From NCBI RefSeq assembly GCF_005889735.1, contig NZ_VCKY01000010.1:25641-89640 (forward strand): DNA of 64,000 nt, read 5' to 3'. This document shows, one piece after another, positions 34,034 to 42,552 of this stretch; position 1 is the stretch's first letter, and the number at the start of each line of letters is the position of its first letter. Made by a program: the position numbers and the translations under genes. A model generated the notes under the pieces. That model saw only the letters and a program-made list of their open reading frames with translations. It ran no database searches and was not told where the DNA came from. This DNA is from Nonomuraea turkmeniaca. GTDB lineage: Bacteria; Actinomycetota; Actinomycetes; Streptosporangiales; Streptosporangiaceae.

Positions 34034-35368
34034 ATGTTACGAGGACTTGTCGCGGTCACCTTGCTCGGTCTCCTGGTGGTGAACCCGGCGCATGCGGCGG
34101 AACCCCCGGCCATCACCGTGAACGAGCGCGTCACCCACCAACAGATCGACGGCTTCGGCATCTCACAAGCGTTCCGCCGGAACGAGCTGCTCGAGGCGCT
34201 GACGCCGGCGCAGCAACGGGAGATCCTCGATCTGTGGTTCGACCGCGAGAAGGGGGCCGGGCTCAGCATTCTGCGCCTTGGCATCGGCTCCTCCCCCGCG
34301 GGCAGCCCTTACGACCACATGGTGTCGATCCAGCCGGAGAACCCGGGCGGCCCGGATGCCCCGCCCAAGTACGTGTGGGACGGCGACGACAACAGCCAGG
34401 TCTGGGTGGCCAAGGAGGCCAAGGCGTACGGCGTGAAGCGGTTCTTCGCCGACGCCTGGAGCGCGCCCGGCTACATGAAGACCAACGGCGACGACAAGAA
34501 CGGCGGGAACCTGCTGCCGGAGTGGGAGAAGGCTTACGCCAACTACCTGCTGGCGTACACGAAGTTCTACGCCAAGGAAGGCATCAAGATCACCGACCTG
34601 GGGTTCACGAACGAGCCCGACTGGACGGCCACGTACGCCTCCATGCGCTTCGCCCCGGAGCAGGCCGCGCAGTTCGTCAAGGTGCTCGGCCCGATCACCA
34701 AGGGCAGCGTGAACCTGGTCTGCTGCGACTCGTTCGGCTGGAACCAGGCCAAGGCGTACACGGCGGCGATCGAGGCCGACCCCGAGGCCCGCCGCTGGGT
34801 GAAGACCCACGCCGGCCACACGTACGCCAGCCCCGTGGACGCCCCGCTGCCGACCAACAGGAAGTCCTGGATGTCGGAGTGGAACCCCAACGGCTCGACC
34901 TGGAACGAGGCCTGGGACGACGGCAGCGGCTACGACGGCTTCACGATCGCCCAGGCCATCCACGACGCGCTCACGCTGGGCGACGTCAGCGCCTACATCT
35001 ACTGGCTGGGCGCCTCGCGCGGCACGACGAGGGCGTTCATGCAGGTCGACGACACGGCGAAGACGTACAAGGTGTCGAAGCGGTTGTGGGCGATGGCGGC
35101 CTACAGCCGGTTCATCCGGCCGGGCGCGGTCCGGGTGGACGCCGCGGCGGCGAACCCGGCGCTGAAGGTCTCGGCCTTCCGCAACCCGGACGGGTCGAAG
35201 GTGATCGTGGCGCTCAACACGAGCACCGAGGCCGTCTCGTGGAACGGCGTGCGCGGCCGGGCGACCGCGTACGTGACGAACAACGACAACTCGCTCACCC
35301 CGTCGGCCGTGACCGGCCACACGGTGACCCTCCAGCCGCGGGCCCTCACCACCATCGTGGTCCGCTGA
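34034..35368 (+). CDS. Secreted GH30-family glycoside hydrolase
   Basis: 444 residues. Signal peptide 1-21 ending AHA. A (beta/alpha)8 barrel follows with QQIDGFGISQAFRRNEL near its start. The acid/base Glu194 is in GFTNEPDW and the nucleophile Glu282 in MSEWNP. A C-terminal beta domain (KVIVALNTSTEAVSWNGVRG ... TVTLQPRALTTIVVR) completes the GH30 layout. Subfamily (xylanase versus beta-1,6-glucanase or endo-galactanase) cannot be settled by eye; the xylanase-type operator leans towards plant cell wall hydrolysis. It has no extra carbohydrate-binding module and stands as a single transcription unit between two terminators. Confidence 0.9.
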   Translation: MLRGLVAVTLLGLLVVNPAHAAEPPAITVNERVTHQQIDGFGISQAFRRNELLEALTPAQQREILDLWFDREKGAGLSILRLGIGSSPAGSPYDHMVSIQPENPGGPDAPPKYVWDGDDNSQVWVAKEAKAYGVKRFFADAWSAPGYMKTNGDDKNGGNLLPEWEKAYANYLLAYTKFYAKEGIKITDLGFTNEPDWTATYASMRFAPEQAAQFVKVLGPITKGSVNLVCCDSFGWNQAKAYTAAIEADPEARRWVKTHAGHTYASPVDAPLPTNRKSWMSEWNPNGSTWNEAWDDGSGYDGFTIAQAIHDALTLGDVSAYIYWLGASRGTTRAFMQVDDTAKTYKVSKRLWAMAAYSRFIRPGAVRVDAAAANPALKVSAFRNPDGSKVIVALNTSTEAVSWNGVRGRATAYVTNNDNSLTPSAVTGHTVTLQPRALTTIVVR

Positions 35369-35370
35369 TC

Positions 35371-35412
35371 GGCGGCGAGAGCCCGGAACGCGCTCCCCGG
35401 GCTCTCGCCGCC
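35371..35412. terminator. Bidirectional terminator between GH30 and MetE-like genes
   Basis: GGCGGCGAGAGCCCGG and CCGGGCTCTCGCCGCC form a 16-bp perfect stem around a 10-base loop between convergent genes. Confidence 0.85.
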
Positions 35413-35420
35413 CCATGAGG

Positions 35421-36521
35421 TCAGCCCCACACCTCCTGGGCGGTCTCGACGATCAGACGGAGCTTGGCGAACTGCTGGTCGGCCGTCAGCTCGTTGCCCT
35501 CGACCGTGGAGGAGAACCCGCACTGCGGCGACAGGCAAATCTGGTCGAGGTCGACGAACTTGGCGGCCTCGTCGATGCGCCGCTTGAGCGTGTCCTTCGA
35601 CTCCAGCCCGCCGTGCTTCGTCGTGACCAGCCCGAGCACGACCATCTTCCCCTTGGGCACGTACCGCAGCGGCTCGAAGCCTCCGGACCGCTCGTCGTCG
35701 TACTCCAGGAAGAACCCGTCCACCTTCAGCTCCCCGAACAGCGCCTCCGCGACGAAGTCGTAGCTGCCCGAGGCGGCCCAGGAGGAGCGGAAGTTGCCGC
35801 GGCACATGTGCGTCGTGATCGTCATCCCGGCCGGCTTGGCCGCCAGCGCGGCGTTGATCTGCTTGATGTAGCGCAGGTGCATGTGCTCGGCGTCGTCGCC
35901 CCGCGACGCGAGCTCCGCCCGCTGCGCCGGGTCGTTCAGGTAGGCCAGGCTGGTGTCGTCGAACTGCAGGTACGTGCACCCCAGCGCGCCGATCCTGCGT
36001 ACCTGCTCGGCGTAGGCCGCGCTGAGGTCACGCCAGAACTCCTCGACGTCCGGGTACACCTCCGGGTCGATGGCCGCCGGCCCGCCGCGGTAGTGCACCA
36101 TGCTCGGCGACGGGATGGTCAGCTTCGGCACGGCGCTGGTCACGGTGTCCCGCAGGAACGTGAAGTCGTCGGCGAAGACCGGCTCGTTCAGCTTGATCCG
36201 GTCGTGCACGCGCAGCGCCGCCGGGGTGAACTCGATGTCGCCCTTCTCGTTGTGGAAGCGCACGGTGATGTGCTCGTCCGTGGCCTGGCCGATGCCGCCG
36301 AGCCGGTAGATGAAGTCCATGTGCCAGGAGGCCCGGCGGAACTCCCCGTCGGTCGCGCTCTGCAGCCCGATCTCCTCCTGCCTGCGCACCACCTCTTGGA
36401 TGGCCGCGTCCTCCGCTGCCCGCAGCTCGTCACCCGTGAGGTTCTCGCGGGCACTGAGCAGGGACTGCGGGCGCAGGAGGCTGCCGACGTGGTCGGCGCG
36501 GAAAGGCGGTGAGGTACGCAT
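35421..36521 (-). CDS. MetE C-terminal-like methyltransferase (cobalamin-independent type)
   Basis: 366 residues, about half the length of full MetE and equal to its catalytic C-terminal barrel. FRADHVGSLLRP opens the barrel; QSATDGEFRRASWHMDF, QFDDTSLAY, ITTHMCRGN (His and Cys zinc ligands) and LSPQCGFSS (second Cys) are the expected metal-site segments. Stand-alone members of this type are often annotated as 5-methyltetrahydropteroyltriglutamate-homocysteine methyltransferases but may use other substrates, including C-S or C-O cleavage reactions. It lies six bases after the acyl-CoA synthetase gene in a PaaX-associated operon, which suggests a catabolic rather than a methionine-synthesis role; that is inference. 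Confidence 0.85.
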   Translation of the reverse strand: MRTSPPFRADHVGSLLRPQSLLSARENLTGDELRAAEDAAIQEVVRRQEEIGLQSATDGEFRRASWHMDFIYRLGGIGQATDEHITVRFHNEKGDIEFTPAALRVHDRIKLNEPVFADDFTFLRDTVTSAVPKLTIPSPSMVHYRGGPAAIDPEVYPDVEEFWRDLSAAYAEQVRRIGALGCTYLQFDDTSLAYLNDPAQRAELASRGDDAEHMHLRYIKQINAALAAKPAGMTITTHMCRGNFRSSWAASGSYDFVAEALFGELKVDGFFLEYDDERSGGFEPLRYVPKGKMVVLGLVTTKHGGLESKDTLKRRIDEAAKFVDLDQICLSPQCGFSSTVEGNELTADQQFAKLRLIVETAQEVWG

Positions 36522-36527
36522 TGCGGA

Positions 36528-37997
36528 TCAACTCCCGTAGAGCTTTCTGAGCGGGGCCTTGAGCAGCTTGCCCGCCGCGTTCTTGGGCAGTTCAGGGACG
36601 AATTCCAGATGTTTCGGGATTTTGAAGCGGGCCAGCCGGCCGTCCAGATGCTTGAGCAGCTCCTCGGCCTCGGCCGTCGCGCCCGGCCGCAACACGACCA
36701 GGGCCTTGCCCACTTCGCCCCACTGGTCGTCGGACACGCCGATCACCGCGCACTCGGCGACCGCAGGGTGGCTGTAGAGCACGCTCTCCACCTCGGCGGG
36801 ATAGATGTTCTCGCCGCCGGAGATGATCACGTCGTTGAGCCGGTCCGTGATGCGCACGTAGCCGTCCTCGTCGGCCACGCCGACGTCGCCGGAGCGGAAC
36901 CAGCCGTCGGGCGAGAGCACCTTCGCGCTCTCCTCGGGGCGCCGCCAATAGCCGGACATGACGTTGGGCCCCTGGACATGGACCTCGCCGGGCTCGCCTG
37001 GGGCCGCGTCCACGCCCCCGGCCGTGACCAGGCGCACGTCGGAGAAGAAGCACGGCACACCGGCCGTGCCGGCCTTGTCGACGGAGTGCTCGGCCCCGAG
37101 GAAGAGCGCGCCGGGCGCGGTCTCGGTCATGCCGTAGCCCTGCAGGAACGTCAGCCCGCGCTCCTGGTAGGTGCTGATCAGCGGCAGGGGCACCGGCGCG
37201 CCCCCGCACAGCAGGTGGCGCAGGCTCGACAGATCGGCCTTCGCCCAGCGCGGGGACTGGGCGAGGACGTTGAACATCGACGGCACGCCGAACATCACCG
37301 TCACCCGCTCGGCCTCGATCAGGTCGAACGTGCGCTCCACGTCGAACGACGGCTCCAGGATGGCCCGGCCCCCCTTGAGCACGGCGGGGATCAGCGTCTG
37401 CGCCAGCGCCGCGATGTGGAACATCGGGGCGCTGATCAGCATCACCTCGTCGTGCGCGAGCGGCACGTCCACCAGCAGGTTGACGGTGTTCCAGATGAGG
37501 TTGGCGTGCGTGAGCATGGCGCCCTTGGGCCGTCCCGTGGTGCCGGAGGTGTACATGATCAGGCACACGTCGTCCTGGGCGACCGGCTCGTCGATCGGCT
37601 CGGGCGCGCCCGACGCCAGCAGGTCCTCGTACTCCGCGGCCAGGATGTGCCGGCCGGGCAGCCCCTGACCGTCCAGCCCCTCGCCGAGCAGCAGGACCGA
37701 CGCGTCCGCGTCCTCCAGGATGAAGCGCAGCTCGGGCGTCGCCAGCCGGGTGTTGAGCGGGACGAACACCGCTCCCAGCAACCCCGCCGCGAAGAACGTC
37801 TCGACCAGCGCGGGATGGTTCGGCCCGAGGTAGGCCACCCGGTCACCGCGTCCCACGCCCAGCGCGGAAGCCAGCCGGTACGTCCGTTCGCGCAGGTCAC
37901 CGTAGGTGAAATCGTGCCCGCGGCAGGTCAGCGCCACCCGGCCGGGTGTCATGCGGGCCCTGCGCGCCGGCCACGATCCAAGCCCCTGGTTCCGCAT
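36528..37997 (-). CDS. Acyl-CoA synthetase / AMP-dependent ligase
   Basis: 489 residues. The AMP-binding P-loop reads IMYTSGTTGRPKGAML; the later motifs are QGYGMTETAPG, GWFRSGDVG, DGYVRITDRLNDVIISGGEN and, at the C-terminus, KIPKHLEFVPELPKNAAGKLL with the catalytic Lys. It activates a carboxylic acid to its CoA thioester through an adenylate. The substrate (fatty or aromatic acid) cannot be read by eye. Directly downstream of a PaaX-type regulator and upstream of the MetE-like gene, on the same strand; the divergent ABC transporter may bring in the acid. Confidence 0.93.
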   Translation of the reverse strand: MRNQGLGSWPARRARMTPGRVALTCRGHDFTYGDLRERTYRLASALGVGRGDRVAYLGPNHPALVETFFAAGLLGAVFVPLNTRLATPELRFILEDADASVLLLGEGLDGQGLPGRHILAAEYEDLLASGAPEPIDEPVAQDDVCLIMYTSGTTGRPKGAMLTHANLIWNTVNLLVDVPLAHDEVMLISAPMFHIAALAQTLIPAVLKGGRAILEPSFDVERTFDLIEAERVTVMFGVPSMFNVLAQSPRWAKADLSSLRHLLCGGAPVPLPLISTYQERGLTFLQGYGMTETAPGALFLGAEHSVDKAGTAGVPCFFSDVRLVTAGGVDAAPGEPGEVHVQGPNVMSGYWRRPEESAKVLSPDGWFRSGDVGVADEDGYVRITDRLNDVIISGGENIYPAEVESVLYSHPAVAECAVIGVSDDQWGEVGKALVVLRPGATAEAEELLKHLDGRLARFKIPKHLEFVPELPKNAAGKLLKAPLRKLYGS

Positions 37998-38040
37998 CAG
38001 TGCTCCTCCAGGCTCAAGTTAGGCCACTGGACGATCGCTG

Positions 38041-38838
38041 TCACCGTTCTGCCCAACTTTCGTCGGGCACCGTGTCGAGGAGCCGCTCGGCGATCGCCGC
38101 GGCCTCCGGCCTGAACCGCTCGTGCAGCGTGTGGCAGACCCGTTGCGCCTTCTCCGCGGGCCAATCGTGCGGCAGGTACCGCAGCGGGAGCCGCGGGTCG
38201 GTCCTGATGATCTGCAGCCAGCCGGTGAGCAACGTCAGCGAGCGGGCCAGGTCGTCGGGTGCGTCCGGCGCGGGGTCGGCCTGGTCCCAGCAGCGCAAAA
38301 AGGCCCGGTAACGCTCGCCCAGGCCGGCCAGGTCGTACGCGTCGCGTACCAGCGCCTGCATGTCGGTGGGCCGCCGAGGCTCGGCGGCGAACACCTTCAC
38401 CTCCACCCCCGGCACCTCGGGGGCCTCCACCTCGCCAGGAGCGATCCACAACCCGTTCTGCAGCGGCCCGAACCCGGCCCAGATGAGCTGCGAGCGCAGC
38501 TCGTGCCGCTGCCGCTGCCACGACGCGGGCAGCGAGAAGCCGATCAGCGTCCACCGGTCCCCGGCGGCGTCGTTGACGACGCCGCTGTGCCAGATGCGCC
38601 GCTCGCCGTCCCTGAGCACCTCGGTGCTGATCGGAGTGAGGCCGAAGTACATGCGCCGCCCCGAGCGCTGCCGCCGCAGCAGCCCGCGGCGCACCATCCG
38701 GGTCAGCGTCGAGCGCGTCGCCTCCTCGGAGACGCCGACCTTGGTGAACGCCTCGATGAAACTGCCCGAGGAGACGCAGACCCCGCGACCGTATACGTGA
38801 TCTCCGAGAAAGGTGAGAATCACCGATTGAGGCCGCAT
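38041..38838 (-). CDS. PaaX-family transcriptional regulator
   Basis: 265 residues from the ATG at 38836-38838; upstream codons add no sense. The N-terminus RPQSVILTFLGDHVYGRGVC and the winged helix GVSEEATRSTLTRMVRRGLL match PaaX-type repressors, as do the central WTLIGFSLPASWQRQRHELR and the C-terminal helical domain. PaaX-like proteins sense aryl- or acyl-CoA thioesters. The gene lies 43 bases upstream of the acyl-CoA synthetase on the same strand, and its start is 200 bases from the divergent ABC-transporter operon, so it could control both, with the CoA product as inducer. Confidence 0.88.
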   Translation of the reverse strand: MRPQSVILTFLGDHVYGRGVCVSSGSFIEAFTKVGVSEEATRSTLTRMVRRGLLRRQRSGRRMYFGLTPISTEVLRDGERRIWHSGVVNDAAGDRWTLIGFSLPASWQRQRHELRSQLIWAGFGPLQNGLWIAPGEVEAPEVPGVEVKVFAAEPRRPTDMQALVRDAYDLAGLGERYRAFLRCWDQADPAPDAPDDLARSLTLLTGWLQIIRTDPRLPLRYLPHDWPAEKAQRVCHTLHERFRPEAAAIAERLLDTVPDESWAER

Positions 38839-38868
38839 TGCCGCCCTCCGCGGATGTTGGGCATTCTC

Positions 38869-38897
38869 TTGACAGCCGTAATCTACCTGCCTACATT
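38869..38897 (+). promoter_or_regulatory. Sigma-70-type promoter of the ABC-transporter operon
   Basis: TTGACA (38869-38874) and TACATT (38892-38897) are exactly 17 bases apart, upstream of the binding-protein gene and just outside the PaaX-type gene. Strong match to the housekeeping consensus. Confidence 0.65.
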
Positions 38898-38914
38898 CAG
38901 GGCGACATCGCGAG

Positions 38915-39017
38915 GGAGCGCCGTCGCCTGGACTGAGGAGCGGCGGGAGCGTAGCTACCAGAGCGGCGAGGAAGGCGACGGCTCCTGAGCGACCCGAGCC
39001 GCCTCCACGCAGTGGAG
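38915..39017 (+). promoter_or_regulatory. Structured 5' leader of the ABC-transporter mRNA
   Basis: GGAG-CG-CCGTCGCC (38915-38928) pairs with GGCGACGG-CTCC (38974-38985), with a two-base bulge. A second small hairpin, CTCCAC-GCA-GTGGAG (39003-39017), precedes an A-rich stretch and the ribosome-binding site. With the promoter at 38869 the leader is about 130 nt. It may be a regulatory RNA element or attenuator; I cannot match it to a known riboswitch. Confidence 0.35.
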
Positions 39018-39037
39018 CCAAAAACACAGAGGTCCTG

Positions 39038-40225
39038 ATGCGCAGGCTTCTACCGTCTCTGGTCTGTCTCGTGTTGGCCGTGGCCGCCTGCGGCGGAAGT
39101 CCCGGCGGGTCAGGTGGCGAGGGTCCGATCAAGGTGGGCCTCATCGTCTCCCTGACCGGCAACTACACGCCGCTCGGCAGCGAGGACAAGAAAGCCGTGG
39201 AGCTGGCGGTCGAGCAGGTCAACGCGCAGGGCGGCCTCCTGGGCCGCAAGGTCGAGCTGGTCACCAGGGACGACAAGACCGCCCCCGACCAGGGCATCGT
39301 GGCCTACAACCAGATCAAGGGCGAGATCGTCGCGCTGATCGGGCCGGTGTTCTCGAACTCGGCGCTCGCGGTGGAGCCGCTCGCGCAGCGCGACAAGATG
39401 CCGTACCTGTCGCTGGCGCCCGCGCAGGAGCAGGTCGAGCCGATCAAGTCGTACATCTTCGTCACGCCCGCCCTGTCCAGCATGTACGCCGAACGCTACC
39501 TGCAGTACATCCAGGCCCAGGGCATCAAGACGATCGCGGTGGCCTGGGACTCCAAGAGCGCGTACTCGGTCTCCGGGCACAAATCCATGGTGGCGCTCGC
39601 GCCGAAGTACAACGTGCAGATCACCGTGGACGAGCCGTACGAGACCACGAACTCCGACTTCAGCGCGATGTTCCAGCACGTGCGCGACTCCTCCGCCGAG
39701 GCGCTGGTGTTCTGGGGCTCGGGCGCGCCCGGCGTGACGGCCGCCAAGCAGTACGTGGCCTCGGGGCTCAAGACGCCGCTGTTCCTGACCGCGTCGCAGG
39801 CCAGCAAGTTGTGGCTGGAGCCGATGGGCAAGGACGCCGAGGGCATGACCGTGCAGAGCGCCATCGGCGTCGTCGGCGACCACCTGCCGGACGGCAAGCA
39901 GAAGCAGATCATCGACCAGATGGCCAAGCCGTACCAGCAGAAGCACGGCTACCCGCCGCCGCAGTTCGCGCAGGACGGCTACAGCGCGAGCCTGCTGCTG
40001 TTCGAGGCGATCAGGAAGGCGAACAGCACCGACAAGACCAAGATCCAGCAGGCGCTGGAGAGCATGGACCTGATCACGCCGAACGGGCGCTTCCGCTACT
40101 CCCCCACCGACCATTCCGGGCTCTCCCCCGAGTTCATCTCGGTCAACACCGTGAAGAACGGCCAGTTCGTGCCCACCGACTGGGCCAAGGAGCAGCTCAC
40201 CAAGACCGTCAACGCGGCGGGGTAG
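39038..40225 (+). CDS. Substrate-binding lipoprotein of branched-chain-amino-acid-type ABC importer
   Basis: 395 residues. Signal peptide with lipobox AVAAC (Cys18) and a Gly/Ser linker. The type I periplasmic-binding fold (LivJ/LivK-like) starts at KVGLIVSLTGNYTPLGSEDK and includes NAQGGLLGRKVELVTRDDKT and IGPVFSNSALAVEP. It captures a small organic acid, amino acid or aromatic acid; its place beside an acyl-CoA synthetase and a PaaX regulator favours an acid to be activated to CoA. First gene of a five-gene operon with AGAGG before the ATG. Confidence 0.93.
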   Translation: MRRLLPSLVCLVLAVAACGGSPGGSGGEGPIKVGLIVSLTGNYTPLGSEDKKAVELAVEQVNAQGGLLGRKVELVTRDDKTAPDQGIVAYNQIKGEIVALIGPVFSNSALAVEPLAQRDKMPYLSLAPAQEQVEPIKSYIFVTPALSSMYAERYLQYIQAQGIKTIAVAWDSKSAYSVSGHKSMVALAPKYNVQITVDEPYETTNSDFSAMFQHVRDSSAEALVFWGSGAPGVTAAKQYVASGLKTPLFLTASQASKLWLEPMGKDAEGMTVQSAIGVVGDHLPDGKQKQIIDQMAKPYQQKHGYPPPQFAQDGYSASLLLFEAIRKANSTDKTKIQQALESMDLITPNGRFRYSPTDHSGLSPEFISVNTVKNGQFVPTDWAKEQLTKTVNAAG

Positions 40226-40228
40226 CGC

Positions 40229-40984
40229 GTGCTGGCGGTCACCGGGGTCTCCCGCTCCTTCGGGGGCGTCTACGCCGTCCGCGACGTTTCCCTGAGCGTC
40301 GCGGACGGCGAGGTCTGCGGCATCATCGGGCCGAACGGGGCCGGCAAGTCCACGTTGTTCAACCTGATCACCGGGCATCTGACGGCCGACCGGGGCGAGA
40401 TCTCCTTCCTCGGGCACCGGGTGGACCGGCTCGCTCCGCACCGGCGGGCCAGGCTCGGCATGTCGATCGTCTTCCAGGCGGCCCGGGTCTTCCGCGGCAT
40501 GACGGTCAGGGAGAACGTCATGGTCGGGATGCACGGGCGTACCAGCGCCGGCTTCGTTTCGGCGGCGCTGCGACTCCCCCGGCACCGGCACGACGAACGC
40601 GAGATCGCGGCCCAGGCGTCCTCCGCACTCGAACGCGTGGGGCTGTCGGACTGGGCGGACCGGCCCGCCGACCGGCTCCCCATCGGGCAGCAGCGCGCGT
40701 TGCAGCTGGCCCGCGCCCTGTGCGCGCGGCCGCGGCTGCTGCTGCTCGACGAGCCCGCCTCCGGGCTGCGCGGCCAGGAGCGCGAGCGGCTCGCGGCGCT
40801 GGTGGAGGAGCTGCGCGCCGGCGGGCTGACGATCCTGCTCATCGAGCACGACGTCGGGTTCGTGACCCGGCTCGCCGACCGGCTCGTGGTGCTCGACCTC
40901 GGCCAGGTCATCGCCGACGGGCCTCCCGCGGAGGTGCGGGCGGACCCGCTGGTGCTCGCTGCGTACCTGGGACAGGCGTCATGA
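40229..40984 (+). CDS. ABC transporter ATP-binding protein (LivG-like)
   Basis: 251 residues. Walker A GPNGAGKST; a signature-motif region reading LPIGQQRALQLARAL, where the canonical LSGGQ is altered to LPIGQ; Walker B LLLLDEPASGL; switch His in LIEHDVGF. GTG start three bases after the binding-protein stop. Pairs with the LivF-like protein to power import. The altered signature is within the range seen in LivG-type proteins. Confidence 0.9.
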   Translation: MLAVTGVSRSFGGVYAVRDVSLSVADGEVCGIIGPNGAGKSTLFNLITGHLTADRGEISFLGHRVDRLAPHRRARLGMSIVFQAARVFRGMTVRENVMVGMHGRTSAGFVSAALRLPRHRHDEREIAAQASSALERVGLSDWADRPADRLPIGQQRALQLARALCARPRLLLLDEPASGLRGQERERLAALVEELRAGGLTILLIEHDVGFVTRLADRLVVLDLGQVIADGPPAEVRADPLVLAAYLGQAS

Positions 40985-41009
40985 CCGCCCTCGGCCCTGG
41001 ACAGGCCTC

Positions 41010-41669
41010 ATGATCGACGTCAACGACCTGGTCGTCTCGTACGGCACCGCGACCGCGCTGGAGCACGTCACGCTGAACGTCGGCAAGGGCGAGATGGTGG
41101 CGTTGCTCGGCCCGAACGGCGCCGGTAAGTCGACGCTCGCCAACACGCTCGCCGGGCTGCTGAAACCCTCGTCGGGAACGGTCGAGATCGGCGGGCGGCT
41201 GGCGTTGATCCCCGAGGGCCGCCAGCTATTTCCGGATTTGTCGGTCGCGGACAACCTGGCGCTGGGCGGCTGGCGCTCTGGCGAACGCGACCCGTCCTTC
41301 GTCTACGACCTGCTGCCCCGGCTGGCCGAGCTCGCCCGGCGGCGGGCCGGCGTGCTGTCGGGCGGCGAACAGCAGATGGTGGCGTTCGGGCGGGCCATGA
41401 TGTCGCGTCCCTCCGTGCTCGTGGTGGACGAGCTGTCCCTGGGCCTGGCCCCGAACGTGACCGCCGACCTGGCCGCGCACCTGGTGGAGCTGAACCAGTC
41501 GCGCGGCCTGACCGTGCTGCTCATCGAGCAGAACGCGCGGCTGGCGTTCGACCTGTGCTCGCGGGCGTACGTGGTGGAGTCCGGGCGGCTGGTGGCCGAG
41601 GGCGAGTGCGCGGAGCTGGCCGACGACCCGCGGGTGGCCGGCGCGTACCTGGGCGGGGCGATCACATGA
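41010..41669 (+). CDS. ABC transporter ATP-binding protein (LivF-like)
   Basis: 219 residues. Walker A GPNGAGKST, signature LSGGEQQMVAFGRAM, Walker B LVVDELSLGLAP and switch region LLIEQNARLAF. Slightly short for LivF (about 235). The ATG at 41010 lies just after the LivG-like gene; the spacer repeats part of that gene's end (GGACAGGC twice). Confidence 0.92.
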   Translation: MIDVNDLVVSYGTATALEHVTLNVGKGEMVALLGPNGAGKSTLANTLAGLLKPSSGTVEIGGRLALIPEGRQLFPDLSVADNLALGGWRSGERDPSFVYDLLPRLAELARRRAGVLSGGEQQMVAFGRAMMSRPSVLVVDELSLGLAPNVTADLAAHLVELNQSRGLTVLLIEQNARLAFDLCSRAYVVESGRLVAEGECAELADDPRVAGAYLGGAIT

Positions 41670-41691
41670 GCGCTGGGGTGGTGAGGACGGC

Positions 41692-42552
41692 ATGAGCGCG
41701 TTCCTGACGTACCTGCTCAACGGTCTGGCGGTCGGCTGCGCGATCGCCCTCATCGCCAGCGGCCTGGTCGTCATCCACCGGGTGACCGGCGTGGTGAACT
41801 TCGCCCAGGGGACCTTCGCCGTGGTGGCCGGGCTCTGCACGTCCTCACTGCTGGGGCTCGGTCTCCCGCACGGGGCGAGCGAGGTGACGGCCGTCCTTGT
41901 CGCGGCGGTCGCGGGCCTGCTCACCGGCCTCGCGGCGATCGGCAAACCGGGCGTGACCCCACTGTCGTCGTTGATCGTCACGCTCGGCGTCGGCGTGCTG
42001 GCGTACGCGGTCGAGATCGTGTTGTGGGGCGACCAGCCGCGCTCGGCCCCCGGGCTGGCCGGCTCCGTGACGGTGGCCGGGGCGCGGATCCAGACGCAGC
42101 ACCTGCTGGTGATCGCGGTGACGGCCCTGACCTTCGTCGCGCTCGCACTGTTCTTCGGGCGCACGTACCTGGGCAAGGCACTGACGGCGTGCGCGTCGAA
42201 CCCCTACGCCGCCCGCGTCGTCGGCATCGACCCCCGGCGTATGGGGCTGCTGGCATTCGCGTTGGGCGGGCTCCTCGGCGGCATCGCCGGGGTGCTCGTG
42301 ACGCCGCTGCGGCCGATCTCGTTCGACACCGACGTCACGCTCATCGTGAACGGCTTCGCCGCGGCCGTCTTCGGCGCGCTCACCCGCCCGGTGATCACCC
42401 TGCTCGGGGCGCTGCTGCTGGGCGTGGCCGAGACCATGGCCGCCGGGTACGGCTACGGTTCGCACCAGCTGGAAGTGGCGCTGGGCCTCATGCTCGTCGT
42501 CATGATCGTGCAGGCCGGCCGCCGCACGGCCATCTCCCAGGAGTCCACATGA
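41692..42552 (+). CDS. ABC transporter permease (LivH-like)
   Basis: 286 residues, eight predicted membrane helices. Family features: NGLAVGCAIALIASGLVVIH at the start, VNFAQGTFAVVAG, and ACASNPYAARVVGIDPRRM in the cytoplasmic coupling loop. Its stop overlaps the LivM-like start by four bases (ATGA). Confidence 0.92.
   Translation: MSAFLTYLLNGLAVGCAIALIASGLVVIHRVTGVVNFAQGTFAVVAGLCTSSLLGLGLPHGASEVTAVLVAAVAGLLTGLAAIGKPGVTPLSSLIVTLGVGVLAYAVEIVLWGDQPRSAPGLAGSVTVAGARIQTQHLLVIAVTALTFVALALFFGRTYLGKALTACASNPYAARVVGIDPRRMGLLAFALGGLLGGIAGVLVTPLRPISFDTDVTLIVNGFAAAVFGALTRPVITLLGALLLGVAETMAAGYGYGSHQLEVALGLMLVVMIVQAGRRTAISQEST

Noticed and set aside
38812..38824. GGTGA-GAA-TCACC palindrome as a PaaX operator
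   Set aside because: It lies inside the first codons of the PaaX-type gene and is short; chance is likely.
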